A DNA stretch of 64,000 bases, taken from Streptomyces sp. Je 1-369. Its GTDB lineage: Bacteria; Actinomycetota; Actinomycetes; Streptomycetales; Streptomycetaceae. The position numbers and the translations under genes were made by a program. The notes beneath the pieces are model-generated. The model saw only the letters and a list, made by a program, of their open reading frames with translations. It searched no databases and was not told the DNA's origin. How positions within the stretch are numbered: the first letter of the stretch is position 1; each line of letters opens with the position of its first letter. The stretch lies in the NCBI RefSeq assembly GCF_026810505.1, contig NZ_CP101750.1, forward strand, positions 1,393,448-1,457,447, read 5' to 3'. Positions 8,194 to 16,531 of this stretch are shown here, piece by piece.

Positions 8194-9144
8194 ATGACCC
8201 GCACGACCACCCCCCGCACGCTCATCGTCGGCAGCGGATTCGTCGGTACCGGTATCGCCCGGCGCCTCGCGCGTGCCGGGGACGACGTCACCCTCGTCTC
8301 GCGCGGGCGCCCGGCCACGCCACCCGAGGAATACGGCGCCCGGTGGTCCGCGCTGGACGCCACCGACGCCGAGGCCTGCACCCGGCTCCTGGCCCGGCTG
8401 CGGCCGGAGCGGATCGTCCTGGTGCACGGCCCTTCCGACGTCACCTGGTGCGAGGAACATCCGGAGGAGGCGGACGCGGCGCACGCCGCCGTCACCGCCA
8501 ACTTCGCCGCGTACGACGCCGCTTCGCGCACCGTCATGATCTCCACGGACAACGTCTTCGACGGCCACGCGTGGCACAACACGGAGCACACCCCCGTCTC
8601 CCCCGCCAACGCCTACGGCCGCGCCAAACGGCACGCCGAGCGCCGGCTCCTCGGCGGTTCCGCGCGGGCGGTCTGCCTCCGGGTCAGCCTCGTGTACGGC
8701 CATGAGCCCGCCGACGCCGGCAAGTGGCTGAATTTCTTCGCCGCGTGCGCCCACCGGCTGGCCGACGGCGCGTCCGTCGAGGCACCCGACGACCACTGGA
8801 CCACTCCCGTCCACGTGGACGACGTGGCCGCCGTCGTGGCCGCACTCCTCGCCGCCCCGGACCCTCTTCCGCCGGTCCTGCACCTGGGCGGCCCCGACCG
8901 GGTCACCCGCGCCGAATGGGCCGGGGTGATCGCCGAGGCGCTCGGCGCCCCGGCCGGTCTGGTCGTGCCGGTACCGAAGGCCCGCGGCCGCTACGCCTCG
9001 CGGCCCGAGAACGCCTGCCTCGTCTCCGAGTTGCTGACTGGGCTGCCCGCCACGCGCGCCGTCACCGTACGCGGGGTACGGGACGGGGCACGCGACCTGG
9101 CCGCCGCGTTTCCGCTACGCGCAGGAGACGTCCTCGAGCCGTAG
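8194..9144 (+). CDS. RmlD-like NAD(P)-dependent sugar reductase/epimerase (extended SDR)
   Basis: 316 residues from ATG 8194; the open frame extends upstream but ATG 8194 precedes the Rossmann strand directly. The nucleotide motif is TLIVGSGFVGTGIARRL; the substrate motif STDNVFDG and catalytic YGRAK are characteristic of the dTDP-4-dehydrorhamnose reductase branch of extended short-chain dehydrogenases. As the last gene of the operon it could reduce or epimerise a cyclitol ketone or a nucleotide sugar. Its final 30 nt overlap the end of the oppositely oriented STAS gene, which closes the operon. Confidence 0.8.
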   Translation: MTRTTTPRTLIVGSGFVGTGIARRLARAGDDVTLVSRGRPATPPEEYGARWSALDATDAEACTRLLARLRPERIVLVHGPSDVTWCEEHPEEADAAHAAVTANFAAYDAASRTVMISTDNVFDGHAWHNTEHTPVSPANAYGRAKRHAERRLLGGSARAVCLRVSLVYGHEPADAGKWLNFFAACAHRLADGASVEAPDDHWTTPVHVDDVAAVVAALLAAPDPLPPVLHLGGPDRVTRAEWAGVIAEALGAPAGLVVPVPKARGRYASRPENACLVSELLTGLPATRAVTVRGVRDGARDLAAAFPLRAGDVLEP

Positions 9145-9477
9145 CGTCTCGATCCGGTCCCAGCCGCGCGCCACGATCCGGTCGTGCAGGTTCAGGTCGG
9201 CGGTGGCGCGCACCACCAGGCACTGCGGCGGCTGCAGATGGACCGCGAAGGCGATGAGGGTCTCCAGGCCGCTGTTGGCCAGGTAGCGGACGCCGGTCAG
9301 GTCGATGAGGATCTCGTCGGCTCGCGCCCGGCCGGGGTCGCCCGCCTGGGTCTGGTCGGTCAGGGCGAGGGCCAGGGGCCCGCGATGGCTGCTCACGACC
9401 TCGCCGGACAGTCGTACGCCGGGGCTGTGGGTGGTGGGCATGATGAGCAGGAGGTCGTCCGCGAAGTAGTCGCGCAT
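9115..9477 (-). CDS. STAS-domain protein (anti-sigma factor antagonist-like)
   Basis: 120 residues starting at ATG 9477 (MRDYFADDLLLIMP). A STAS fold: an N-terminal strand, then DEILIDLTGVRYLANSGLETLIAFAVHL, where the Ser in LANSGLE sits at the position phosphorylated in SpoIIAA/RsbV antagonists. Such proteins bind anti-sigma factors or act as single-domain signalling switches. No anti-sigma kinase or sigma factor is adjacent, so the partner must be elsewhere. Its 3' end overlaps the preceding operon in antiparallel orientation by 30 nt. A longer open frame reaches upstream to 9561 but lacks a better start. Confidence 0.75.
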   Translation of the reverse strand: MRDYFADDLLLIMPTTHSPGVRLSGEVVSSHRGPLALALTDQTQAGDPGRARADEILIDLTGVRYLANSGLETLIAFAVHLQPPQCLVVRATADLNLHDRIVARGWDRIETLRLEDVSCA

Positions 9478-9745
9478 GGCAGATCCGATGCCTTGGTGCG
9501 CCGTGAAAAGGGACGGGCAGCGGTGGACGTGTACATCACATCCACCGTGGGGGTCCTTCACGCGGTGCTACGAGGCGGAAGCACTGTTCCGCTGAGAGCA
9601 GCCGCTGGCGTAAGGGCACACTCCGGGCCCGATAGGTAGCCGGAAGGTCATCGCAGCGGTAACAACAACAGACCGTGGGCTGTTACTCAGCGTACTCCCT
9701 CAACTCCGCCACCGATAGGGACCTTTCCGGGCAAGCGGCGACGAA
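9478..9745. other. Intergenic region between STAS gene and amylase terminator
   Basis: No convincing coding potential in either direction; the open frames here are short and without family resemblance. The minus strand must hold the promoter of the STAS gene. AT-richer patches (around 9590-9720) are unusual for this genome and would suit promoters, but I cannot assign hexamers with confidence. Confidence 0.4.
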
Positions 9746-9778
9746 CGCCGCCCCGCGCGGAAAGAACGCGGGGCGGCG
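9746..9778 (-). terminator. Rho-independent-like hairpin after the amylase gene
   Basis: Perfect 12-bp inverted repeat CGCCGCCCCGCG / CGCGGGGCGGCG with a 9-nt AT-containing loop, 27 nt beyond the amylase stop. Streptomyces terminators often lack the U tract, as here. Confidence 0.75.
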
Positions 9779-9805
9779 GCGCCGGAGGGAGCCGGCACCG
9801 GAGCG

Positions 9806-11236
9806 TCAGCTGCTGGCGCCCGAGCAGCTCTCCGCGCCGACGTGCACGGCGAGCGCGCTCTTCGCGGCGACGGTCGCGGCCAGTCGGCCCTCGCTGTCGA
9901 CGGTGACGGGCTTGCCGGACTGGACGTCGCAGTACTCGCCCGCGGGCAGCGACGTCTTCAGGTTCTCCTTCACCTCGCCGTCCCCCGCGTTGATGGCGAG
10001 GAACGCCTTGTCACCGCGGCCGAAGGCGATGGCGCCGCCCCCGTTGTCCCACCAGTCGGTGACCTCCGCGTCGCCCGCGGTGTTGCGGAAGGCGACCATG
10101 CTCGCGATCTGCGGCCGCGCGTGCTGGCACACCCACGCGTCGCTGGAGCAGTCCGCCTTGCCGCCTGCGGGCGGACCGTCGTCCTTGCTGGTGAAGGCGT
10201 ACCCGGAGTGGACGTCCGGCGAGCCGTACGGGAAGGCGAGGGCGAAGACGTGCGCCAGGGTGTACGGGGCGCCCTGCTTGTAGGTGAGGACGCTGCCCTG
10301 GCGCTCGGTGTCGTGGTTGGCGACGAAGACACCCGCGTTCTTCGAGGGCTGCTTGCCGTCGGCGATGTTCTTCAGCCCGGCGAGGCTGCCGCCTTCGAAG
10401 GCGCCCTTCAGGGCGTACGCGTAGTTGAACTCCTGCACGTCGCCGGTGCCGATGTACTCACCGGGCTGGACCTCCTCACCGGGCCCGGGCAGCGTCTCCT
10501 GCTTCCAGTACACGTCCGGGTCGGTGAGCTGCGACTTGATCGCCTTCAGGTCGTCCTCGGGCATGTGCTTGGCCGCGTCGATGCGGAAACCGTCGACGCC
10601 GAGTGAGAGGAGGTCGTTCATGTATCCGGCGATGGTCTTGCGGACGTGCTCCTCTCCGGTGTCCAGGTCGGCGAGGCCGCCGAGTTCGCAGTTCTGGCTC
10701 TCCTCGCGCTTGGTGTAGTCCTGGATCTCCTTCTTGCAGTTGTCCATGTCGGCGTCCCCGTAGGTGCCGGGGTAGTCGTACTTGGTGAAGCGCGTGCCGC
10801 CGGAGCCGGTGCCCTGCGCGTTGGTCATGTGGTTGATGACCGTGTCGGCGACGACCTTGACTCCCGCGTCGTGACAGGTGTCCACCATGCTCTTGAACGA
10901 CGCGCGGTCGCCGAGCCGGGAGGCGATCTTGTAGCTGACCGGCTGGTAGGCGGTCCACCACGAGGGGCCGTCCAGACGCTCCTGCGGGGGCGACGTCTGG
11001 ACGTACCCGTAACCGGCCGGGCCGAGCGTGTCCGTGCACGCCTTGGCCACGGAGTCGAAGTTCCACTCGAACATCACCGCTGTGACGTCCTTGCCGGCGT
11101 CCGCGGCGCGGCTCTTCCCGGCGGGCGCGGCCTGGCCGGGCTGCTGGGCTCCGACGGCGAGACTGCCCGCCGCTCCGGCAACCAGTGCGGCGCTCATGAC
11201 GGCGATCCTGCGGGGTTTCGATATACGTCCGTGCAT
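9806..11236 (-). CDS. Secreted alpha-amylase (GH13)
   Basis: 476 residues, ATG 11236. The N-terminus ([21 protein letters not shown]...) is a Sec signal peptide with likely cleavage after the AQQPGQA region. The (beta/alpha)8 barrel contains [11 protein letters not shown], nucleophile D220 in [12 protein letters not shown], acid/base E247 in VYWKQE and D309 in VANHDTE, as in Streptomyces amylases such as Aml. The protein ends after the all-beta domain C, so it lacks the CBM20 starch-binding domain found in roughly 560-residue homologues. It hydrolyses starch extracellularly to maltooligosaccharides. The upstream palindrome at 11331 fits maltose-responsive control. Its closeness to the pseudo-oligosaccharide-like operon recalls the acarbose-resistant amylases of acarbose clusters; resistance is not visible from sequence. 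Confidence 0.93.
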   Translation of the reverse strand: MHGRISKPRRIAVMSAALVAGAAGSLAVGAQQPGQAAPAGKSRAADAGKDVTAVMFEWNFDSVAKACTDTLGPAGYGYVQTSPPQERLDGPSWWTAYQPVSYKIASRLGDRASFKSMVDTCHDAGVKVVADTVINHMTNAQGTGSGGTRFTKYDYPGTYGDADMDNCKKEIQDYTKREESQNCELGGLADLDTGEEHVRKTIAGYMNDLLSLGVDGFRIDAAKHMPEDDLKAIKSQLTDPDVYWKQETLPGPGEEVQPGEYIGTGDVQEFNYAYALKGAFEGGSLAGLKNIADGKQPSKNAGVFVANHDTERQGSVLTYKQGAPYTLAHVFALAFPYGSPDVHSGYAFTSKDDGPPAGGKADCSSDAWVCQHARPQIASMVAFRNTAGDAEVTDWWDNGGGAIAFGRGDKAFLAINAGDGEVKENLKTSLPAGEYCDVQSGKPVTVDSEGRLAATVAAKSALAVHVGAESCSGASS

Positions 11237-11330
11237 CGAAAGCCTCCTGTGGGGGGATGGGCGTGGGGGTGGGGTGAGGTGGCGTGAGGGGTGAGTCGCC
11301 TTTGACGGCTTCCTGAAAACTCCTGGCTCC

Positions 11331-11349
11331 TTGCAGCAACTTGTTGCAA
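11331..11349 (-). promoter_or_regulatory. MalR/Reg1-type amylase operator
   Basis: Imperfect palindrome TTGCAGCAACTTGTTGCAA (9-1-9, one mismatch) about 95 nt upstream of the amylase start. Similar TTGCAnCAA-type repeats lie in Streptomyces alpha-amylase promoters and are bound by the LacI-family maltose repressor MalR/Reg1. Assignment is by resemblance. Confidence 0.7.
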
Positions 11350-11386
11350 CGGGACCCTAAGAGCCCTCAGTTGAAGGGTCAACCCC

Positions 11387-12208
11387 TCACGCAACACACT
11401 TCCCGACCGTGACTCCGCCCCCAAGGACCGCACGCCGCGCCGCGTCGGCCAGCACCCGCCGGTCGGCGCCCCGCACAGGAGCGTGTGCGGTGACCCGTAC
11501 GCGCAGGCCGCGGGCGCCCGCCACCCTGCGCAGCGAAGAGGTGAAGTCCTCCTCGCCGAGGAAGGCGGCGGACGTGCTCGGCCCGCCGCCCTGGCGGTAC
11601 TCGACCGTCACCGGGCGGACGGGCGCGCCCGCGTCGACCGCCGCCTGGAATGACGCCCGCCGGAACCGGCCGCCCGAAGCGGAGCACCAGGTCGTCGCCT
11701 GGGGGAAGACGAGCACCGACGTGCCGCCGCGCAGCGAGTCGGCCAACTCCGTGACGAGGCCCGGGAGTCCGCGCGGACTGCCGTCCCGGTCGATGAACCG
11801 CGTGCCCGCGCGCCGGGCCAGCGCGCCGACCACCGGCCACCGTCCGACCTCGCGCTTGGCGAGGACGCTCACCGGCTCGACGGCGAGCAGGGCGACGACG
11901 TCGAGCCAGGAGATGTGGTTGGCGACGACCAGAGTGCCCACACCACCTGCCCGCACACTGAACGGCGCTCCCTCGGCACCCCCGACGCCCGCGATGCCCT
12001 CGACGCCCACCCCGAGCGCACCGAGCACCCCACGGGCCTCGGCCCGCAGGACCGAAGGTTCGGCGAGCCGGTCGCCGCGGGCCACGGCCCGGGTCAGCGC
12101 GTACGTCAACGTGGCGTACCGGCGCGCGAGTTCACCGAGCGGCACGCGTGGGTCCGGGTCGGTGGCGCAGGAGGCAGGACAGCCGGAGTCGACCGTCCAC
12201 GCGCTCAT
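11387..12208 (-). CDS. 1-acyl-glycerol-3-phosphate-type acyltransferase, OlsA-like (ornithine lipid)
   Basis: 273 residues from ATG 12208; the start overlaps the stop of the next upstream gene as ATGA, which decides it over a much longer open frame. PlsC fold: acyltransferase motif with catalytic His in VVANHISWLDVVALL (H-x4-D), GTRFIDRDGSPRG, and the phosphate-binding region VLVFPQATT. Coupled to an OlsB-like gene, it most likely adds the second acyl chain to lyso-ornithine lipid at the inner membrane face, giving a phosphorus-free membrane lipid. A general lysophosphatidate acyltransferase would be the alternative, but the pairing argues for ornithine lipid. Confidence 0.8.
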   Translation of the reverse strand: MSAWTVDSGCPASCATDPDPRVPLGELARRYATLTYALTRAVARGDRLAEPSVLRAEARGVLGALGVGVEGIAGVGGAEGAPFSVRAGGVGTLVVANHISWLDVVALLAVEPVSVLAKREVGRWPVVGALARRAGTRFIDRDGSPRGLPGLVTELADSLRGGTSVLVFPQATTWCSASGGRFRRASFQAAVDAGAPVRPVTVEYRQGGGPSTSAAFLGEEDFTSSLRRVAGARGLRVRVTAHAPVRGADRRVLADAARRAVLGGGVTVGKCVA

Positions 12209-12957
12209 CGCGTGTCCTCTCCGAGGAAGTAGCGGCGGTGGCGGGCGCTGAGCCGTTCCGTGTCGAGCAGGACGAAGAAGTCCGCGACGTCGAACTCCGG
12301 GTCGTGGGCGGGGGCTCCGCACACCCACGCGCCGAGGCGGAGGTAGCCGCGCAGCAGGGGCGGCAGGTCGGCGTAGGCCGGGCGTTCCGGCGTCGGGCCC
12401 GCGGGGGTCCACGGGCGCCGGGGGTGCACGCGCAGTTCGGGCGGCGCGGCGTGCTTGGCGGTGCCGAGCAGCCAGGCCGCGGTCGCCGCCCGCCCGCCGT
12501 CCGCGAGCGGCACGGAGGCGCAGCCCGCGAGGTACCGGTGGCCGGAGAGCAGGACGTAGCGGGCGAGTGCGGACCACATCAGGGTGATCACGGCGCCGGA
12601 GCGGTGGTCGGGGTGGACGCAGGACCGGCCGGCCTCGACGGTGGAGGGCCGCAGGGCGTTGAGTGCGACGAGCTCGAACTCGCCGTCGGAGTAGGAGTGG
12701 TCGGCCCGGCCGGGCGGGATTATTCGGTACGTGCCCACGACGTCGCCGGTCGCGGTGTCGGTGACGATCAGGTGGTCGGCGAGGTCGTCGAAGGCGTCGA
12801 TGTCGTGGCCGGGCAGGGGCGTGTCGAGGACGGCGCCGAGCTCTTCGGCGAAGACGCGGTGGCGCAGCCGCTGGGCTGCCCTGACCTGTTCGGTGGTGTC
12901 CGCGATGGAGGTGACGTACGAGCCGGTGGGTGTCGCGACGAGCGGCGTCGAGGGCAT
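12205..12957 (-). CDS. L-ornithine N(alpha)-acyltransferase, OlsB-like (GNAT fold)
   Basis: 250 residues, ATG 12957. GNAT-type N-acyltransferase of the OlsB/hemolysin group: RLRHRVFAEELGA, HDIDAFDDLADHLIV, VGTYRIIPP and VEAGRSCVHPDHRSGAVI are the recurring landmarks. It would transfer a 3-hydroxyacyl group from ACP to ornithine, the first step of ornithine-lipid synthesis. A homologous two-gene arrangement is known in Streptomyces coelicolor. The 4-nt overlap with the OlsA-like gene shows one operon. The 248 nt upstream, to 13205, hold its promoter and no gene that I can see. Confidence 0.8.
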   Translation of the reverse strand: MPSTPLVATPTGSYVTSIADTTEQVRAAQRLRHRVFAEELGAVLDTPLPGHDIDAFDDLADHLIVTDTATGDVVGTYRIIPPGRADHSYSDGEFELVALNALRPSTVEAGRSCVHPDHRSGAVITLMWSALARYVLLSGHRYLAGCASVPLADGGRAATAAWLLGTAKHAAPPELRVHPRRPWTPAGPTPERPAYADLPPLLRGYLRLGAWVCGAPAHDPEFDVADFFVLLDTERLSARHRRYFLGEDTR

Positions 12958-13205
12958 GACGGTTCCGTTTCTCGGGTCGATGGGGACGACGGAGATTTCG
13001 GTGGGGAAGGCGTCGGAGGCTTCGGTGGGGACGACGACGGGGACGGGGAGTCAGCAGTGGGGTGCCGCCGCGGCTCCGCGCCGGCACCCAAGCAGCACGG
13101 TGGCGGCGCCGCCTGAACTGCGCGCTTCAGGCGTGCGTCGGCCCGTCGTCGGGCTCGCGTCCGAATCGGACCACCCGGCCGGGGTCATGACGCAGGCTTC
13201 CGGGT

Positions 13206-14516
13206 TCAGAAGGCGGGGGCGGATCCGCCTCCGGACCCGGTCCCGCCCGCCCCCACGACCTGCGTGCTGTCCAGGCGGCGCGTGCGGTAGCTGTCCGCGT
13301 CGAGGGTGATGACCTCCGCGTGGTGGGCCAGCCGGTCCACCGTCGCGGACGCCGTCGCGCTGTCGCCGAACACCTCGTCCCAGTGGCCGAGCGGCCGGTT
13401 GCCGGTGACGATCAGCGAGCCCCGCTCGTAGCGGTGCGAGACGAGCTGGAAGAGGAGACGGGCGACGTCGGAGTCGAAGGGGACGTAGCCGACCTCGTCC
13501 ACGACGAGCACGGGGTACGCGTCCAGGCGGGTCAGTTCCTTGCGCAGCCGCCCCGCGGCCTTCGCCTCGGCGAGCCGGGTGCCCCACTCGGCGGCGGTCG
13601 CGAACAGCACCTGGTGGCCGGCCTGGCAGGCGCGTACGCCGAGGGCGACCGCCAGGTGCGTCTTGCCCGTGCCGGGCCCGCCGAGCAGGATCACGTTCGC
13701 CTTGCGGGCGACGAAGTCGACCTTGCCGATGCGGGTGATCACCTGCGGCTCGGGCGCCCGCAGATGTCCCTCGTCGAACATTTCCAGGACCTTTCTCGCG
13801 GGGAAACCGGCGGCCTCGATGCGCTCCTCGGCGCCGGTCGAGAGCTCGGCCGCCGCCCCGCCGTCACCGCCTCCCCCGTCGGCCCCGCCGTCCCGCTGCG
13901 CGGGGATGGCGACGGCCCGCCCGCTCTCCTTCACGGTCTCCTTGGGGGCGCGCGCCTTGGCTTCGTGGGCCGCCATGGGCCCGGTCATGTAGGCGAGGAT
14001 CGCCGCGGAGGCGATGAACGCCATGTGGATGACCGTCCCCCACAGCAGGTCGTGCCGGGGCGTGTGGTGCACGTCGACGAACATCTGGAGCAGGTGCACC
14101 GACGAGATGCCCACGATGGCGGTGGCCAGCTTGACCTTCAGGACGTTGGAATTGACGTGCGAGAGCCACTCGGGCTGGTCCCTGTGGCCCTGCAGTCCGA
14201 TCCGCGAGACGAACGTCTCGTACCCCCCGACGATCACCATGATCAGCAGATTGGCGATCATCACCACATCGACGAGCTTGAGGACGGCGAGCATGACGTG
14301 CGTCTCGTCCGCGTGGCCGCTGATCACGTGATGGATGAGGTGCCACAACTCGTTGAAGAACTTGAAGACGTACACGCCCTGCGCGGCCACCAGGCCGAAG
14401 TACAGGGGCGCTTGGAGCCACCGGGTCGCGAAGAGCGCACACCCCAGTGTGGTCATCTTCGGCGGGGACGAGGTGGAGCGGGACACGAGACCTCCAACGG
14501 CCGTGAGGTTGGTCAT
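13206..14516 (-). CDS. UPF0114/YqhA-type membrane protein fused to IstB-like AAA+ ATPase
   Basis: 436 residues from ATG 14516. Residues about 25-185 are a UPF0114 (TIGR00645) integral membrane domain with several hydrophobic segments: LQAPLYFGLVAAQGVYVFKF, MIANLLIMVIVGGYETF, and a third near TVIHMAFIASAAILAYM. A Gly/Asp/Ala linker follows. Residues about 225-425 are an IstB/DnaC-like ATPase: Walker A GGPGTGKTHL near residue 280, Walker B VLVVDEVGYVPF, sensor region LIVTGNRPLGHWDEVFGD and DRLAHHAEVITLDADSYR. IstB normally assists IS21 transposase, but there is no IstA or inverted repeat here, and the reading frame is continuous. The ATPase would be membrane-tethered on the cytoplasmic side. 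Function unknown. Divergent from the CoA-transferase gene by 80 nt. Confidence 0.8.
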   Translation of the reverse strand: MTNLTAVGGLVSRSTSSPPKMTTLGCALFATRWLQAPLYFGLVAAQGVYVFKFFNELWHLIHHVISGHADETHVMLAVLKLVDVVMIANLLIMVIVGGYETFVSRIGLQGHRDQPEWLSHVNSNVLKVKLATAIVGISSVHLLQMFVDVHHTPRHDLLWGTVIHMAFIASAAILAYMTGPMAAHEAKARAPKETVKESGRAVAIPAQRDGGADGGGGDGGAAAELSTGAEERIEAAGFPARKVLEMFDEGHLRAPEPQVITRIGKVDFVARKANVILLGGPGTGKTHLAVALGVRACQAGHQVLFATAAEWGTRLAEAKAAGRLRKELTRLDAYPVLVVDEVGYVPFDSDVARLLFQLVSHRYERGSLIVTGNRPLGHWDEVFGDSATASATVDRLAHHAEVITLDADSYRTRRLDSTQVVGAGGTGSGGGSAPAF

Positions 14517-14596
14517 TCTTGTGGTCCGCCGCCGACAATCTGAATTCGAGCCACCCGTTGGGATGAATAGAAATCCAGTCGGACAGGAAACCCCGC

Positions 14597-15799
14597 ATGC
14601 CACCTCCCCCTCCCCTGCCCCTCGCCGGTGTCACCGTCGTCAGCCTCGAACAGGCCGTCGCCGCACCCTTCGCCACCCGGCAGCTCGCCGATCTGGGGGC
14701 CAGGGTCATCAAGGTCGAACGGCCGGGCGGCGGTGACTTCGCCCGGCGGTACGACACGACCGTGCGGGGGCAGGCCAGCTATTTCGTCTGGCTCAACCGG
14801 TCCAAGGAGTCGATCACGCTCGACCTCAAGTCGGAGCGGGGCCTGGCGATCCTCGAAGAGCTCGTCGCGGGCGCCGACGTGTTCGTGCAGAACCTCGCCC
14901 CGGGCGCCGCCGTGCGGCTCGGGTTCGGGGCCGAGGAGCTGCGGGAGCGCCACCCGTCCCTGATCACGTGCACCGTCAGCGGCTACGGCACGGACGGGCC
15001 CTGGGCGGACCGCAAGGCGTACGACCTGCTCGTGCAGTGCCAGACCGGGCTGCTCCAGCTCACCGGCACCCCGGACGAGATGGCGCGGGCGGGGATCTCC
15101 GTCGCGGACATCGCCGGGGGGATGTACGCGTACAGCGGCATCCTGTCGGCGCTGTACACGCGGGCGACGACGGGGCGGGCCCCGGCCGTCGAGGTGTCCC
15201 TCTTCGACGCGCTCGCCGAGTGGATGGGTCAGCCCGCCTACTACACGCGGTACGGCGGCACCCAGCCGCCCCGCGTCGGCGCCCGGCACGCGACGGTCGC
15301 GCCGTACGGCCCGTTCACGGCGTCCGACGGCAAGGACGTCCTCCTGTCGGTGCAGAACGAGCGCGAATGGGTCGCTCTGTGCCGTGAGTTCATCGGCCGT
15401 CCCGAGCTGGCCGACGATCCGCGCTTCGCCACCGGGTCCGACCGGGTGGCGCACCGCGACGCGCTCGACGCGATCATCTCCGCGCGGTTCGCGGAGCTCG
15501 GCAGCGAGGCGGCCATGGAGCTCCTCGACCGTACGGGCATCGCCAACGCCGGGGTCAACTCGGTCCACGAGTTCCTGGCCCACCCGGTGCTCACCGAGCG
15601 CGGACGCTGGCGGGACATCCGCGTACCGGGCACGACCGACCCCGTACAGGCCCTGCTGCCCCCGGCCGACCTCTCCGGGGTCACCCCGCGCATGGACCCG
15701 GTGCCGGAGGCGGGCGAACACACCGCCGCGATCCTCGCCGAGCTGGGCCGCACCCCGGACGACGTCGCCCGGTTGCGTGAGGACGGGATCTGCCGCTGA
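14597..15799 (+). CDS. CaiB/BaiF-family (class III) CoA-transferase
   Basis: 400 residues, ATG 14597. Class III CoA-transferase: N-terminal Rossmann half with VVSLEQAVAAPFATRQLADLGARVIKVERPGGGDFARRYD, catalytic Asp 143 in RKAYDLLVQ, the conserved AGGMYAYSGILSALYTR, and the C-terminal small domain ending in the LRxxGI pattern. It moves CoA between carboxylic acids, usually in catabolism of an organic acid. The convergent neighbour is an XRE-cupin regulator, a common partner for small-molecule catabolic genes. Substrate cannot be told from sequence. Confidence 0.9.
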   Translation: MPPPPPLPLAGVTVVSLEQAVAAPFATRQLADLGARVIKVERPGGGDFARRYDTTVRGQASYFVWLNRSKESITLDLKSERGLAILEELVAGADVFVQNLAPGAAVRLGFGAEELRERHPSLITCTVSGYGTDGPWADRKAYDLLVQCQTGLLQLTGTPDEMARAGISVADIAGGMYAYSGILSALYTRATTGRAPAVEVSLFDALAEWMGQPAYYTRYGGTQPPRVGARHATVAPYGPFTASDGKDVLLSVQNEREWVALCREFIGRPELADDPRFATGSDRVAHRDALDAIISARFAELGSEAAMELLDRTGIANAGVNSVHEFLAHPVLTERGRWRDIRVPGTTDPVQALLPPADLSGVTPRMDPVPEAGEHTAAILAELGRTPDDVARLREDGICR

Positions 15800-15815
15800 G
15801 CTCTCCGTCGCCCCG

Positions 15816-16433
15816 TCAGTAGGAACCCGCGTGCGCGGGTGGCACCGAGACCGACATGGTCATCTCGACGGGCTCGGCGCCCTTGTTGTGGTAGCCGTGC
15901 GCGACGTTGGCCTCGAAGGTGGCGCCCGTTCCGGCGGCGACGGCGTGCTCGGTGCCGTCCACGACGAGGGTCAGCTCGCCGCGCGTGACGTGCAGCAGCT
16001 CGATGGTGCCCGGCGGATGCGCGTCGGAGTCGCTGCCCTCGCCCGGCATCAGGCGCCAGGACCACAGCTCGAACGGCCCGCGTGCCTCGGCCCCCACGAC
16101 GAGCGTGGTGCTGCTGCCTGCCTCCGTGGACCACATGCGGACCGCCTGCTCCGGCGGCACCAGCCGCACGTGCGAGCCCTGTTCGTAGTCGAGGAGGGTG
16201 GTGATGCTGACGCCCAGCGCGTCCGCGAGCTTCACGGTGATGCCGACGCTGGGGTTGGTCCTGGCCTGCTCGATCTGGATGATCATGCCGCGACTCACGC
16301 CCGCGCGGGCGGCGAGTGCGTCGAGCGTGAAGCCCCGCTCGTTGCGCCAGCGCTTGAGGTTGCGGGCGAGCGACTGGGTCAGCTGGTCGAGGTCCGACAC
16401 ATTCCGTCCAATATTCTGGATGACAGGGTTCAC
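15816..16433 (-). CDS. XRE-family transcriptional regulator with C-terminal cupin
   Basis: 205 residues, ATG 16433. An HTH_3 domain at about residues 22-80 (RWRNERGFTLDALAARAGVSRGMIIQIEQARTNPSVGIT split over two helices) and a ligand-binding cupin at 110-200 (GTIELLHVTRGELTLVVDG, NVAHGYHN). This architecture (as in SutR and PuuR) senses a small molecule and represses a nearby operon. It converges on the CoA-transferase gene with 16 nt between the stops. The 98 nt upstream to 16531 hold its promoter. Confidence 0.88.
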   Translation of the reverse strand: MNPVIQNIGRNVSDLDQLTQSLARNLKRWRNERGFTLDALAARAGVSRGMIIQIEQARTNPSVGITVKLADALGVSITTLLDYEQGSHVRLVPPEQAVRMWSTEAGSSTTLVVGAEARGPFELWSWRLMPGEGSDSDAHPPGTIELLHVTRGELTLVVDGTEHAVAAGTGATFEANVAHGYHNKGAEPVEMTMSVSVPPAHAGSY

Positions 16434-16531
16434 GATACTGAACTACGGCGTGGTGCATCCGATGACCCCGGATGGTTCAACACACTGTACTGCGAGTACC
16501 GCGAGGCCTCTGCCGACCGTTACGCCCCGTC

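Noticed and set aside
13206..13900. IstB homology as a sign of an IS21-type insertion sequence
   Set aside because: No istA transposase, terminal repeats or target duplication; the ATPase is in one frame with a membrane domain.
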